Positions 7,999 through 17,079 of a DNA stretch of 64,000 nucleotides are shown piece after piece. Under the pieces are notes generated by a model, which saw nothing but the letters and a program-made list of their open reading frames with translations, had not been told where the DNA came from and searched no databases. Both the position numbers and the translations under genes were made by a program. The DNA lies in NCBI GenBank assembly GCA_964556225.1, contig CAZKVJ010000018.1, positions 7,935-71,934 of the forward strand. The letters are read 5' to 3'. The stretch is from CAZKVJ01 sp964556225. GTDB taxonomy: Bacteria > Actinomycetota > Acidimicrobiia > Acidimicrobiales > Ilumatobacteraceae. Positions within the stretch are counted from its first letter, which is position 1. Each line of letters begins with the position of its first letter.

Positions 7999-9252
7999 GT
8001 GAACGACGAGCACGTGCTCGGGGCCCGCCTGCGGGTGTGGCTCGACCAGCACCACGACGAGCTGATCGCGATCCGCCGCCACCTCCACGCCCACCCCGAG
8101 CCGAGTGGCCAGGAGCTGGCCACCACGGCGTTCGTGGCGGAGCGGCTCGAGGTGGCGGGGCTGGCGCCACGGATCCTGAGCGGTGGGACGGGGCTGATCT
8201 GCGACATCGAGGGCGGGCCGGGGCCCCGGGTGGCGCTGCGGGCCGACCTGGACGCGCTGGCGATGGACGACGAGAAGGACGTGCACTACCGCAGCACCGT
8301 GCCGGGCGTGGCCCATGCCTGCGGCCATGACGTGCACACCACCGTGCTGGTGGCCGCGACGCTCTACCTCGCTCACCTGGCCGAGCTGCTGCCCGGCTCG
8401 GTCCGCTCGGTGTTCCAACCCGCCGAGGAGCAGGTGCCGGGCGGTGCCCTCGACGTGATCGCCGCCGGTGCCCTCGACGGCGTCGACGCCATGATCGGCC
8501 TGCACTGCGAGCCCAAGCTCGACGTCGGCCACGTCGGGGTCCGGCCGGGACCCATCACCTCGGCCGCCGACACCGTGACGATCCGCCTGAGCGGGCCCGG
8601 TGGCCACACGGCGCGACCCGAGCTGACCGTCGACCTGCTCCGCGTGGCCGGGCGGGTGCTAGCGGAGGTGCCGGAGCGGGTGCGGGCCGACGTCGAGCAC
8701 CTGGGACCGGTGAAGATGGTCTTCGGCGCCGTGCACGGCGGGGACGCCCCGAACGTGATCCCGGCGCACGTCACGCTGCGCGCGTCGGTGCGTACCCCGT
8801 CGGCCGAGGTCTGGGACGTGCTGGCCGCCGCCGTGCGGGAAGCGGTCGCTCACGCGGCCGCCGACAGCGGGGCCTCGGTCGAGATCGACCACGTCCGTGG
8901 CGTCCCACCGGTGGTCAACGATGTCGACGTAACGGCGCTGGTGGCCGCGGCGGCAACGGCCGAGCTGGGCCCCGGGGTGGTGACCGAGGCCCCGCAGAGC
9001 TGGGGCGGTGACGACTTCGCGTGGTACCTGCGCCAGGTGCCGGGCACCTATGTCCGTCTCGGGACGCACGACCCGGCCGGCCCCGGACCCCGCCTCGACC
9101 TCCACGCCGGCCACTTCGACGTGGACGAGCGGGCCATCGCCATCGGCGTGCGGCTCCTCGTGGCCGGCACCTGGCGCCGCCTGAACGCCACCCCCCACGA
9201 ACGAGAAGAGCCAGAACGAGGAGGGAGAGAGGGGCTCAGCGGGCGAGGGTGA
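7999..9252 (+). CDS. M20-family metallo-amidohydrolase
   Basis: A 417-residue amidohydrolase/aminoacylase-like peptidase of the M20D type. Metal-site motifs are visible: ADLDALAMDDE near residue 83, HACGHDVHTT near residue 108, and a Glu pair in QPAEEQVPGG; WGGDDFAWY and a C-terminal LHAGHFDVDE complete the family pattern. The dimerisation domain lies between. It probably hydrolyses an N-acyl amino acid or related amide; the exact substrate is unknown. GTG start with GAGGAGG upstream. Its 3' end overlaps the convergent nuoN by 17 bases. Confidence 0.85.
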   Translation: MNDEHVLGARLRVWLDQHHDELIAIRRHLHAHPEPSGQELATTAFVAERLEVAGLAPRILSGGTGLICDIEGGPGPRVALRADLDALAMDDEKDVHYRSTVPGVAHACGHDVHTTVLVAATLYLAHLAELLPGSVRSVFQPAEEQVPGGALDVIAAGALDGVDAMIGLHCEPKLDVGHVGVRPGPITSAADTVTIRLSGPGGHTARPELTVDLLRVAGRVLAEVPERVRADVEHLGPVKMVFGAVHGGDAPNVIPAHVTLRASVRTPSAEVWDVLAAAVREAVAHAAADSGASVEIDHVRGVPPVVNDVDVTALVAAAATAELGPGVVTEAPQSWGGDDFAWYLRQVPGTYVRLGTHDPAGPGPRLDLHAGHFDVDERAIAIGVRLLVAGTWRRLNATPHEREEPERGGREGLSGRG

Positions 9253-10759
9253 CGACCTGCTCGCTCGCCTCGATGAGCCAGTCGGGGAAGATCCCCACCA
9301 GCAGCGTGAAGCCCACCGACACGGCGAGCACCAGACCGGTTGACACCGACACCTGCACACGCGGCGCGTCGGCGTCGCCGTCGGCCAGCCACATGCTGAT
9401 CATGATCCGCAGGTAGAGCATGGCGGCGATCACGGCCGCGATCATCGCCACCAGCGCCAAGGCGTAGCTGTCCACCACCGCGGCCGCCTCGATCACTGCG
9501 AACTTCGACACGAACCCGGACGTGAACGGCACGCCGGCCTGCGCCAGCAGCAGCACCGTCACGGCCAGCGCCAGACCCGGCCGGCGCCGGGCCAGACCTC
9601 GGAAGGCGGCGAGGTCGCTGTTGCCGTCGCTCGCCCGCGCCACCAGCGTCACCACGGCGAACGTGCCGATGACGAGCACCACGTAGATCATCAGGTAGAG
9701 CATCGCCGCGGACAGCCCGTCGACGGACTCGGGATCGGCCACGTGGCCGGTTGCCTCGACCGCGACGAGGACGAAGCCGGCGTGGGTGATCGACGAGTAC
9801 GCCAGCATGCGCTTGACGTTCGCCTGGACGATGGCCAGCAGCGCGCCGACCAGCAGCGTCAGCACCGCCAGCACCCAGATGATCGGCCGCCAGTCGTCGG
9901 CCCGGGTGGCCAGCGCCGTGCGCAGCACCCGCAGCAGCGCGGCGAAGGCCGCCACCTTGCCGGCCGAGGCCATGAAGCCGGTCACCGGGCTCGGCGCCCC
10001 CTGGTACACGTCGGGCGCCCACATGTGGAACGGCACGGCGCTCACCTTGAAGCCCAGGCCCACCAGCAAGAGCGCCGCCCCGGCCAGCAGCAGCGCCCCA
10101 CTCCCGTTCAGGAACACCTCGGCGGACAGCACCGCCCCGACACCCGTGTAGAGGGTCTCACCGGTGGAGCCGTACACGAGGGCGATCCCGTAGAGCAGGA
10201 ACGCAGAGGAGAACCCGCCGAGCACGAAGTACTTCAGCCCGGCTTCCTGGCTCTCGGCCCGGCGGCGGTTGCTGGCCGCCAGCACGTACAGCGACAGGCT
10301 CAGGATCTCGAGCCCGAGGAACAGCACGACCAGATCGAGCGCCGCCGCCATCACGATGCCGCCGATCGCCGCCATCAGGTACAGCGCGTACGGCTCCGGC
10401 GCGTCCTCGCCCTGCGCGCCGAGCTGGTCGGTGGTGACCCCACAGGTGAGCACCACGGCGATGCAGATGGCGATCGCCGCGAACAGCCCGAAGTGGTCGA
10501 GTGCCAGCGTCCCTCGGATGAGCGTCTGCGGCCCGTCGTCGGAGACGTCGGCCCACAGCACCATGCAGAGCACGGTCGCGGCGACGGCACCGAGGGAGGC
10601 GACGGCGGCGTACAGGTGGCGGGGCCACCGCGGGGTCAGGGCCGCCGTGAGGAGCAGCGCCAGGCCGACACCGAGCAGCACCAGCAACGGTGACAACGCG
10701 AACCAGTCGATCTCGGGGCCGACGAAGGTCGCGTCGACCTGGGCCACCAGCGCGCCCAT
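9236..10759 (-). CDS. nuoN: NADH-quinone oxidoreductase subunit N (nuo operon 2)
   Basis: A 507-residue antiporter-like membrane subunit, last of the 14-gene nuo set. The central Lys-containing helices (SAVPFHMWAPDVYQG near residue 240) and the LAYSSITHAGF motif are typical. It transports protons in the membrane arm. The ATG at 10759 shares one base with the nuoM stop (TGATG). No clear terminator is seen before it overlaps the convergent M20 gene. Confidence 0.93.
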   Translation of the reverse strand: MGALVAQVDATFVGPEIDWFALSPLLVLLGVGLALLLTAALTPRWPRHLYAAVASLGAVAATVLCMVLWADVSDDGPQTLIRGTLALDHFGLFAAIAICIAVVLTCGVTTDQLGAQGEDAPEPYALYLMAAIGGIVMAAALDLVVLFLGLEILSLSLYVLAASNRRRAESQEAGLKYFVLGGFSSAFLLYGIALVYGSTGETLYTGVGAVLSAEVFLNGSGALLLAGAALLLVGLGFKVSAVPFHMWAPDVYQGAPSPVTGFMASAGKVAAFAALLRVLRTALATRADDWRPIIWVLAVLTLLVGALLAIVQANVKRMLAYSSITHAGFVLVAVEATGHVADPESVDGLSAAMLYLMIYVVLVIGTFAVVTLVARASDGNSDLAAFRGLARRRPGLALAVTVLLLAQAGVPFTSGFVSKFAVIEAAAVVDSYALALVAMIAAVIAAMLYLRIMISMWLADGDADAPRVQVSVSTGLVLAVSVGFTLLVGIFPDWLIEASEQVVTLAR

Positions 10760-12354
10760 CAGCCGTCTCCCTCCGTCTCGCCGTTCTCCGACTCTCCACT
10801 GTCGCTGGATTCGCCGCCCTCGCCACCGATCGGCTCGGGTGCACGGAAGTCGCTGCGCTCCTCCACGTGGACGATCAGCTCCTCGACGCTCGGCTCGATG
10901 CGCGACAGCATCGGCTTCGGGAACAGCCCGGTCACCACGATGACGGCCACGAACGGCAGGATCACCAGACCCTCGCGCCAGCGCAGGTCGGCCACCTCGG
11001 CGTTGTCGTCGTCGGGCTCGCCGTGGAACACCCGCTGGTAGGCCCACAGCAGGTACAGCGCGGCGAGGATCACGCCGGTGGTGGCGACCACGGTCCACCA
11101 GCGAGCGGTCAGGAACGACCCGATCAGCACGAGGAACTCACCGACGAAGCCGTTGGTGCCGGGCACGCCGATGGAGCTGAACATCACCACCGTGAACGCG
11201 GCGGCGAACACCGGCGCCGCCTTCTGGAGCCCCTTCAACGCCGAGATCTCCCGAGTGTGGCGGCGCTCGTAGATCCACCCCACGAGGAGGAACAGCGCCC
11301 CGGTGGACACGCCGTGGTTGACCATCTGCATCACCCCGCCGGTGATGGCCTGCGTGGTGATGGCGAACGTGCCGAGGACGATGAAGCCGAGGTGGGCGAC
11401 CGACGAGTAGGCGACCAGGCGCTTCAGGTCCGTCTGCATCGTCGCCGCGATCGCCCCCCACAGGATCCCGATCACGCCGAGCGTGAGCAGCAGCGGTCGC
11501 GCCCAGACGGCGGCGGCGGGGAACAGGTAGAGCCCGAAGCGCAGCAGCCCGTACGTGCCGAGCTTCAGCAGCACGCCGGCCAGGATCACCGAGCCGGCCG
11601 TCGGCGCCTGGGTGTGGGCGTCGGGGAGCCAGGTGTGCAGCGGGAAGATCGGCACCTTCACGGCGAAGGCGATGGCGAACGCGAAGAACAGCAGCCGCCC
11701 GGTGACGCTCGCGAACTCGGCCCGCTCGGCCAAGGTGACGAGGTCGAAGGTGAGGTAGCCCACCGAGGACCGGGCCAAGAACGCGGTGGCGATGATGCCG
11801 ACCAGCAGGAACGCCGAGCCGAACATCGTGTAGAGGAAGAACTTGGTGGCGGCGTAGATCCGCCGGTCGTAGCCCCAGCCGCCGATGAGGAAGTACATCG
11901 GCACCAGCACGATCTCGAAGAAGATGAAGAACAGGAACAGGTCGAGGCTCACGAAGCTGCCCATCACGCCGGCCTCGAGCAGCAGCAGCCACGCGAGGTA
12001 GGGCTTCTCGTCGTGATGGGGGTCGGCGCCCAAGAGCGCGAACGGGAACAGGACCCCGGTGAGCACGACGAGGAACAGCGAGATGCCGTCGATGCCCACG
12101 TGCCACGAGATACCCCACGTCTCGACCCACTGGTGCTGCGACTCGAACTGGAAGCCGGGCACGCCGGTCTCGAACGCGGTGAGCAGCCACACGCTGAGGG
12201 CCCCCGTGAGCACGGCGAAGGCGAGGCCGGTGATGCGCACGAGCTCGGGGCGCCGCTTGCTCATCAGGGTCACCGCCAGCGCCCCGACGGCGGGCAGCGC
12301 GACGAGCATGGCGAGGATCGGGAACCCCAGCTCCGAGGTGGACTCGGCCAGCAT
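10759..12354 (-). CDS. nuoM: NADH-quinone oxidoreductase subunit M (nuo operon 2)
   Basis: A 531-residue antiporter-like subunit with about 14 membrane helices. VPIFPLHTWLPDAHTQAP and LVAYSSVAHLGF are characteristic NuoM motifs. The cytoplasmic C-terminus is extended, acidic and Ser/Glu-rich (about 40 residues), which is longer than usual. It starts at ATG 12354, overlapping the nuoL stop by one base. Confidence 0.93.
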   Translation of the reverse strand: MLAESTSELGFPILAMLVALPAVGALAVTLMSKRRPELVRITGLAFAVLTGALSVWLLTAFETGVPGFQFESQHQWVETWGISWHVGIDGISLFLVVLTGVLFPFALLGADPHHDEKPYLAWLLLLEAGVMGSFVSLDLFLFFIFFEIVLVPMYFLIGGWGYDRRIYAATKFFLYTMFGSAFLLVGIIATAFLARSSVGYLTFDLVTLAERAEFASVTGRLLFFAFAIAFAVKVPIFPLHTWLPDAHTQAPTAGSVILAGVLLKLGTYGLLRFGLYLFPAAAVWARPLLLTLGVIGILWGAIAATMQTDLKRLVAYSSVAHLGFIVLGTFAITTQAITGGVMQMVNHGVSTGALFLLVGWIYERRHTREISALKGLQKAAPVFAAAFTVVMFSSIGVPGTNGFVGEFLVLIGSFLTARWWTVVATTGVILAALYLLWAYQRVFHGEPDDDNAEVADLRWREGLVILPFVAVIVVTGLFPKPMLSRIEPSVEELIVHVEERSDFRAPEPIGGEGGESSDSGESENGETEGDG

Positions 12355-14255
12355 CACAGGATCCCCCGCAGAAGGAACCACGCCAGCAGCGCAACGACGC
12401 CGAGACCGACCACGGCGGCGTAGGTGCGCACCATGCCGCTCTGCAGCCGGCTGAGCAGACCACCGCCACCGGTGGCGAGCCGGCCGACGCCGTCGACGGA
12501 GGCGTCGATGATGTGCGTGTCGGCCCACAGCACGCCCTCGAAGCCCTCGCGCCCCGGCCCACCCATGAACGCCGACACGGCCTCGTCGTAGTACCAGCCG
12601 TGCGCGAGGACCTTCGGCTCGATCGGTCGCACCTTGCGCCGGCCATACACCACCCAGGCACTGGCGACCCCGACGATCGTCACCGTGGCGGCGACGGCCA
12701 TCAGCAGGTACTTCCAGTCGTACGCGGTCGTGGCGTCGATGACGGCCTCGCCCGGTTCGACCACCGGCTCGAGCCACTTCTCGAGCAGCTTGAGGTCGTC
12801 GTCGAACGGCAGGTTGAGCGCGCCACCGGTGACGGCCAGCCCGGCCAGCACCACCAGGGGCACCCACATCACGGGCGGGCTCTCGTGCGGGTGCAGCGCC
12901 TCGTGCTCGTCGCCGGCCCCGGCCCACCTGGCCTTCCCGAAGAAGACCATGATCACCTGGCGCGTCATGTAGTAGGCGGTCAGCAGCGCCGCCACCAGAC
13001 CCACCAGGTACAGCAGCCGGTTGTTCGCCAGGTCGAACAGCAGGATCTCGTCCTTCGACCAGAAGCCCGAGAACGGCGGCAGGCCCACGATGGCCAGCCA
13101 GCCGACCATGAACGTGACGAACGTGATCGGCATCAGCCGGCGCAGCCCTCCCATGCGGCGCATGTCCTGCTCGCCGTGCATGCCGTGGATGACCGAGCCC
13201 GAGCCGAGGAACAGCAGCGCCTTGAAGAACGCGTGGGTGATCATGTGGAAGATCGCGGCCACGTACGCACCGGAGCCGACGGCGAGGAACATGAAGCCGA
13301 GCTGGCTGATCGTCGAGTAGGCGAGGACCTTCTTGATGTCGTTCTGCGCCACGGCGATCGACGCCGCGAACAGCGCCGTGGCGACGCCGACCACGGCGAT
13401 CACATCGGGCACCCAGTCGTAGCTGGCGGCGATGACGGGGTTCATCCGCGTCAGCAGGAACACGCCGGCGGTGACCATCGTCGCCGCGTGGATCAGCGCC
13501 GAGACCGGGGTCGGGCCGGCCATGGCGTCGGGGAGCCAGAGGTACAGCGGCAGCTGTGCGCTCTTGCCCGCGGCGCCGACCAGCAGCATCAGCACGATGG
13601 CCGTGGCGGTCACCGCCGACAGCGCACCCGTCTCGGCGGCCTCGTTGATGCCGAGGTAGCTCAGCGAACCGGTGGCGCCGAACGCCAGGAACATGGCGAT
13701 CATCACCCCGAAGTCGCCGACCCGGTTCGTGATGAACGCCTTCTTGCCGGCCGTGGCGTTGGCGTCGCTGGTGAACCAGAACGAGATGAGCAGGTACGAG
13801 CAGGCGCCCACACCCTCCCACCCGAGGAACGTCACCGGGAGGTTGGCACCCAGGACGAGGACCAGCATCGAGCCGACGAACAGGTTGAGGTACAAGAAGA
13901 ACTTCGTGAAGTTCGCGTCACCGTGCATGTAGCCGATGGCGTACACGTGGATCAGCGCGCTGATGCCGGTGACGAACAGCGCCATCGTGATGCTGAGGGG
14001 GTCGACGAGGAACGCCAGATCGACCTGGAGCGAACCGACCGGCAGCCACGACCAGAGCACCTCGACGTGCGAGCGCTCCTCGAGCGGCAGCGACGCCAGG
14101 TCGACGAGCACCGCCACCGTCACCAGGAACGAGGCCGCCACCATGGCCGCTGCGAACCATCCGGCGAGCGGCTCGCCGAGTCGCCGGCCGAACACGACCA
14201 GCACCAAGAACCCGAACAGCGGCAGCGCCGGGATGAGCCAGACCGCCTCGATCAT
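12354..14255 (-). CDS. nuoL: NADH-quinone oxidoreductase subunit L (nuo operon 2)
   Basis: A 633-residue distal membrane subunit of complex I with the long lateral C-terminal helix region. Visible motifs include GWEGVGACSYLLISFW near residue 127, SAQLPLYLWLPDAMAGPTPV near residue 232 and LAYSTISQLGFMF. It carries one proton channel. It begins 34 bases after nuoK, a slightly larger gap than elsewhere in the operon. Confidence 0.94.
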   Translation of the reverse strand: MIEAVWLIPALPLFGFLVLVVFGRRLGEPLAGWFAAAMVAASFLVTVAVLVDLASLPLEERSHVEVLWSWLPVGSLQVDLAFLVDPLSITMALFVTGISALIHVYAIGYMHGDANFTKFFLYLNLFVGSMLVLVLGANLPVTFLGWEGVGACSYLLISFWFTSDANATAGKKAFITNRVGDFGVMIAMFLAFGATGSLSYLGINEAAETGALSAVTATAIVLMLLVGAAGKSAQLPLYLWLPDAMAGPTPVSALIHAATMVTAGVFLLTRMNPVIAASYDWVPDVIAVVGVATALFAASIAVAQNDIKKVLAYSTISQLGFMFLAVGSGAYVAAIFHMITHAFFKALLFLGSGSVIHGMHGEQDMRRMGGLRRLMPITFVTFMVGWLAIVGLPPFSGFWSKDEILLFDLANNRLLYLVGLVAALLTAYYMTRQVIMVFFGKARWAGAGDEHEALHPHESPPVMWVPLVVLAGLAVTGGALNLPFDDDLKLLEKWLEPVVEPGEAVIDATTAYDWKYLLMAVAATVTIVGVASAWVVYGRRKVRPIEPKVLAHGWYYDEAVSAFMGGPGREGFEGVLWADTHIIDASVDGVGRLATGGGGLLSRLQSGMVRTYAAVVGLGVVALLAWFLLRGIL

Positions 14256-14289
14256 CCGATCCCCTCCACACGACCCCGCGCCATCGCGA

Positions 14290-14607
14290 TCATCCCCTCA
14301 GCGCCGAGATGTCGTCGGCGGTCGCACCGGGGCGGCGCCGCAGGATCGACACGATGATGCCCAGCCCCACCACGACCTCGGCGGCGGCCACGACGAGGAC
14401 GAAGAACACCACCGTCTGACCGTCGATGTCGGCGAGGGTGGCCGCCAGGGACACGAAGGTCAGGTTCACGGCGTTGAGCATCAGCTCGATGCACATGAAC
14501 ATGACCAGCGGGTTGCGCCGGACCAGCACGCCGACGGCACCGATCGTGAACAGCAGGGCGGCCAGCAGCAGGTACCAGGTCGCGGTGGGTTCGAGGGCGC
14601 TCAGCAC
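14290..14607 (-). CDS. nuoK: NADH-quinone oxidoreductase subunit K (nuo operon 2)
   Basis: A 105-residue three-helix subunit. The conserved membrane Glu lies in MFMCIELMLNAVNL (about residue 45), and a second acidic residue in AAAEVVVGLGI. It sits two bases after nuoJ. Length and composition match the family; the annotated start adds about ten residues to the usual N-terminus. Confidence 0.92.
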   Translation of the reverse strand: MLSALEPTATWYLLLAALLFTIGAVGVLVRRNPLVMFMCIELMLNAVNLTFVSLAATLADIDGQTVVFFVLVVAAAEVVVGLGIIVSILRRRPGATADDISALRG

Positions 14608-14609
14608 GC

Positions 14610-15200
14610 TCAGCCCACCTTCTCCGGCCCGGCCACCGTGGCGCCCCCACGGCTCGAGCGTCGGGCCAGCACCACCGTGCCGACGACGGCCACCACGAGC
14701 AGCACCGACGTGAGCTCGAACGCCAGCACGTAGTCACCGAACACCGACGTGGCGAGCTGGCGGAGGTTGGCGTCGTGGTCGGCGACCGCTCCGGCTGCGT
14801 CGCCGGCGAGCGGCTCGTCGGCCACATCGAGCCCGGAGCCCCGGGTGGCGATGGTCCCGCGGGTCACGACGATCGCCGCACCCAGCAGGCCGAGGAGGCC
14901 CACCCCCACGATCGCCGCCAGCCAGCGCTGCACGGCGATCGGCTCGGTGCGGAGGTTCTCCGACCGGTCGACGCCGAGCAGCATGATGACGAACAGGAAC
15001 AGCACGACGATGGCGCCGGCGTACACGATGACCTGCACGGCGGCCAAGAACTGGGCGTCCTGCATCACGAACAGCACGGCGATCCCGAACAGCGTCAGCA
15101 CCAGGCTCAACGCGGCGTGCACCGGGTTGGATCGCACGATCACGCCCAGCGCACCGATCAGCACCATCAGCGCCGCGCAGACGAAGACGAAGAAGTCCAT
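14610..15200 (-). CDS. nuoJ: NADH-quinone oxidoreductase subunit J (nuo operon 2)
   Basis: A 196-residue membrane subunit with five helices and the NuoJ pattern RSNPVHAALSLVLTLFG and AAVQVIVYAGAIVVLFLFV. A soluble loop of about 40 residues lies before the last helix. The ATG at 15200 shares one base with the nuoI stop. The reading frame is open upstream, but family similarity begins at this ATG. Confidence 0.92.
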   Translation of the reverse strand: MDFFVFVCAALMVLIGALGVIVRSNPVHAALSLVLTLFGIAVLFVMQDAQFLAAVQVIVYAGAIVVLFLFVIMLLGVDRSENLRTEPIAVQRWLAAIVGVGLLGLLGAAIVVTRGTIATRGSGLDVADEPLAGDAAGAVADHDANLRQLATSVFGDYVLAFELTSVLLVVAVVGTVVLARRSSRGGATVAGPEKVG

Positions 15201-15853
15201 CAGGGGTGCTGCTCCCGGCCGTCGCTGTCGGCCTGGGCCGGCTCGGCATCGCGCACCCCGTGGCCGAGGTCGCCACTCCAGCCGACGACGCCCACGAAGG
15301 ACGCATCCCCCGACGGCGCCGTGGCCCGCATCCAGCCGGAGAGCTCGAGATCCTCGCCCTCGCGCCAGTCCTCCCACGGCAGCTGGCGGGGCCGGCCGTC
15401 GTCGTCGACCACCAGCTCGGTCTTGGTGTAGATGGCGTCCTCGCGGTTGGTGAAGCTGAACTCGAACAGCTTCGACTCCGTGATGGCCTCGGTGGGACAG
15501 GCTTCGACGCACAGGTCGCAGTGGATGCAGCGCAGGTAGTTGATCTCGTAGACGAAGCCGTACCGCTCGCCGGGCGACACCGGCGCGGCAGGATCGTTGT
15601 CACGGCCGCGGACGTAGATGCAGCGCGCCGGGCAGACGCCCGCGCACAGCTCGCAGCCGATGCACTTCTCCATGCCGTCCTCGTAGCGGTTCAGCACGTG
15701 ACGGCCGTGCAGGCGCACCGGCTTGGGGATCTTGGCGTCGTGGCGCTCGCCCTTGCCCTTCCGGTACGCACGCCCGCCCGAGTACTCCGTGGTGACCCGC
15801 TTGGCCGCCCCGCGCTGGCGCCCGGTGACGAGGAACCCACCCAGGTAACCCAT
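15200..15853 (-). CDS. nuoI: NADH-quinone oxidoreductase subunit I (nuo operon 2)
   Basis: A 217-residue 2x[4Fe-4S] subunit. Motifs are CIGCELCAGVCPARC and CIHCDLCVEACPTEA, about 38 residues apart, with YRGRHVLNRYEDGMEK-like family sequence before the first. The C-terminal 60 residues are acidic and longer than in the operon 1 copy. The ATG at 15853 overlaps the nuoH stop by one base. Confidence 0.93.
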   Translation of the reverse strand: MGYLGGFLVTGRQRGAAKRVTTEYSGGRAYRKGKGERHDAKIPKPVRLHGRHVLNRYEDGMEKCIGCELCAGVCPARCIYVRGRDNDPAAPVSPGERYGFVYEINYLRCIHCDLCVEACPTEAITESKLFEFSFTNREDAIYTKTELVVDDDGRPRQLPWEDWREGEDLELSGWMRATAPSGDASFVGVVGWSGDLGHGVRDAEPAQADSDGREQHP

Positions 15854-17079
15854 CAGAACATCGCCCCCTCGCGCCGGCGGGCCCGACCGCTGACCCGGAC
15901 GGCCGCCCACAGCAGCAGCAGGCAGACGAGCAGCACGACCATCGACACCGCGGTGGTCACCGCCACGTTCCAGTCCTCTTCGCGCCCGACGCGGATGGCG
16001 GCGAGCAGCATGAACCACCCGAGCGACGCCGGGATCAGCACCTTCCAGCCCAGGTCCATCAGCTGGTCGTAGCGGAAGCGGGGCAGCGTGGCCCGGAGCC
16101 ACACGTAGATGTAGAGGAACACGAAGACCTTGGCCAGGAACCAGATGGTGCCCTCGAGCCCGTTGTTCACGAGCGGGAGGTCGAGCTCGACGTCGAACAC
16201 CTTCGGCGGCTGGGGACCACCGAAGAACAGCGTGACGATGATGGCCGACATCGTCACCGTGTTCATGAACTCGGCCAAGTAGAAGAGCGCGAACCGGATC
16301 GAGGAGTACTCGGTGTTGAACCCGCCGACAAGCTCCTGCTCGGCTTCGACCAGGTCGAACGGCGGCCGGTTCAGCTCGGCCGTGGCGGCGATCAGGAAGA
16401 TCACGAACGGCACCACCCCGGTGAGCAGCACGTTCCACTGCCCGATGGATCCCTGCGCAGCGACGATCCCCGAGGTGCTGAGCGTGCTGGTGACGAGCAG
16501 CACCGCGGCCACGGACATCCCGAGCGCGGCCTCGTAGCTGATCATCTGCGCCGAGGCCCGCACCGAGCCGAGGAGCGGGTACTTCGACCCGGACGACCAG
16601 CCAGCCAGCATGATCCCGTAGACCGCGATGGACGACAGCGCCAGCACCAGCAGGATGCCGATCGGTGGGTCGGCGAGCTGCACCCGCGTGGTGTGGCCGA
16701 ACCACTCGACGAGCCCCTGGTTGTTGTCGCGGTAGTCGCCGCCGAGCGGGATCACCGCGAACACCAGGAACGCCGGCACGAGCGACAGGAACGGCGCCAG
16801 CCGGAACACGAACCGGTCGGCGCGATCCGGCAGCAGGTCCTCCTTGAAAAACAGCTTCATGCCGTCGGCCAGCGTCTGGAGGATGCCGAACGGCCCGGCC
16901 TTGTTGGGTCCGACGCGGTTCTGCATGCCGGCGATGGCCTTGCGCTCGAACCACACCATGAACATGGTGGCGACCAGTCCGACGACGAAGATCACCACGA
17001 CCTTGAGCAGCACGATCGCCACGTCGCCGGCGGTGAGCTCGCCGATGAGGAGGGGGTCGGTGGCGACGAGACCGGCCAT
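15853..17079 (-). CDS. nuoH: NADH-quinone oxidoreductase subunit H (nuo operon 2)
   Basis: A 408-residue NuoH/ND1 subunit. The family sequences ERKAIAGMQNRVGPNKAGPF, FFKEDLLPDRADRFVF and AELNRPPFDLVEAEQELVGG are visible. It is 50 residues longer than the operon 1 paralog, mostly at the C-terminal end. ATG 17079 overlaps the nuoG stop by one base and is preferred over an upstream in-frame start that would invade nuoG. Confidence 0.93.
   Translation of the reverse strand: MAGLVATDPLLIGELTAGDVAIVLLKVVVIFVVGLVATMFMVWFERKAIAGMQNRVGPNKAGPFGILQTLADGMKLFFKEDLLPDRADRFVFRLAPFLSLVPAFLVFAVIPLGGDYRDNNQGLVEWFGHTTRVQLADPPIGILLVLALSSIAVYGIMLAGWSSGSKYPLLGSVRASAQMISYEAALGMSVAAVLLVTSTLSTSGIVAAQGSIGQWNVLLTGVVPFVIFLIAATAELNRPPFDLVEAEQELVGGFNTEYSSIRFALFYLAEFMNTVTMSAIIVTLFFGGPQPPKVFDVELDLPLVNNGLEGTIWFLAKVFVFLYIYVWLRATLPRFRYDQLMDLGWKVLIPASLGWFMLLAAIRVGREEDWNVAVTTAVSMVVLLVCLLLLWAAVRVSGRARRREGAMF

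Noticed and set aside
10690..12423. Long plus-strand open frame opposite nuoM
   Set aside because: It is antisense to a clear nuoM, rich in Gln, His, Glu and Arg as expected of a GC-rich shadow frame, and has no domain.
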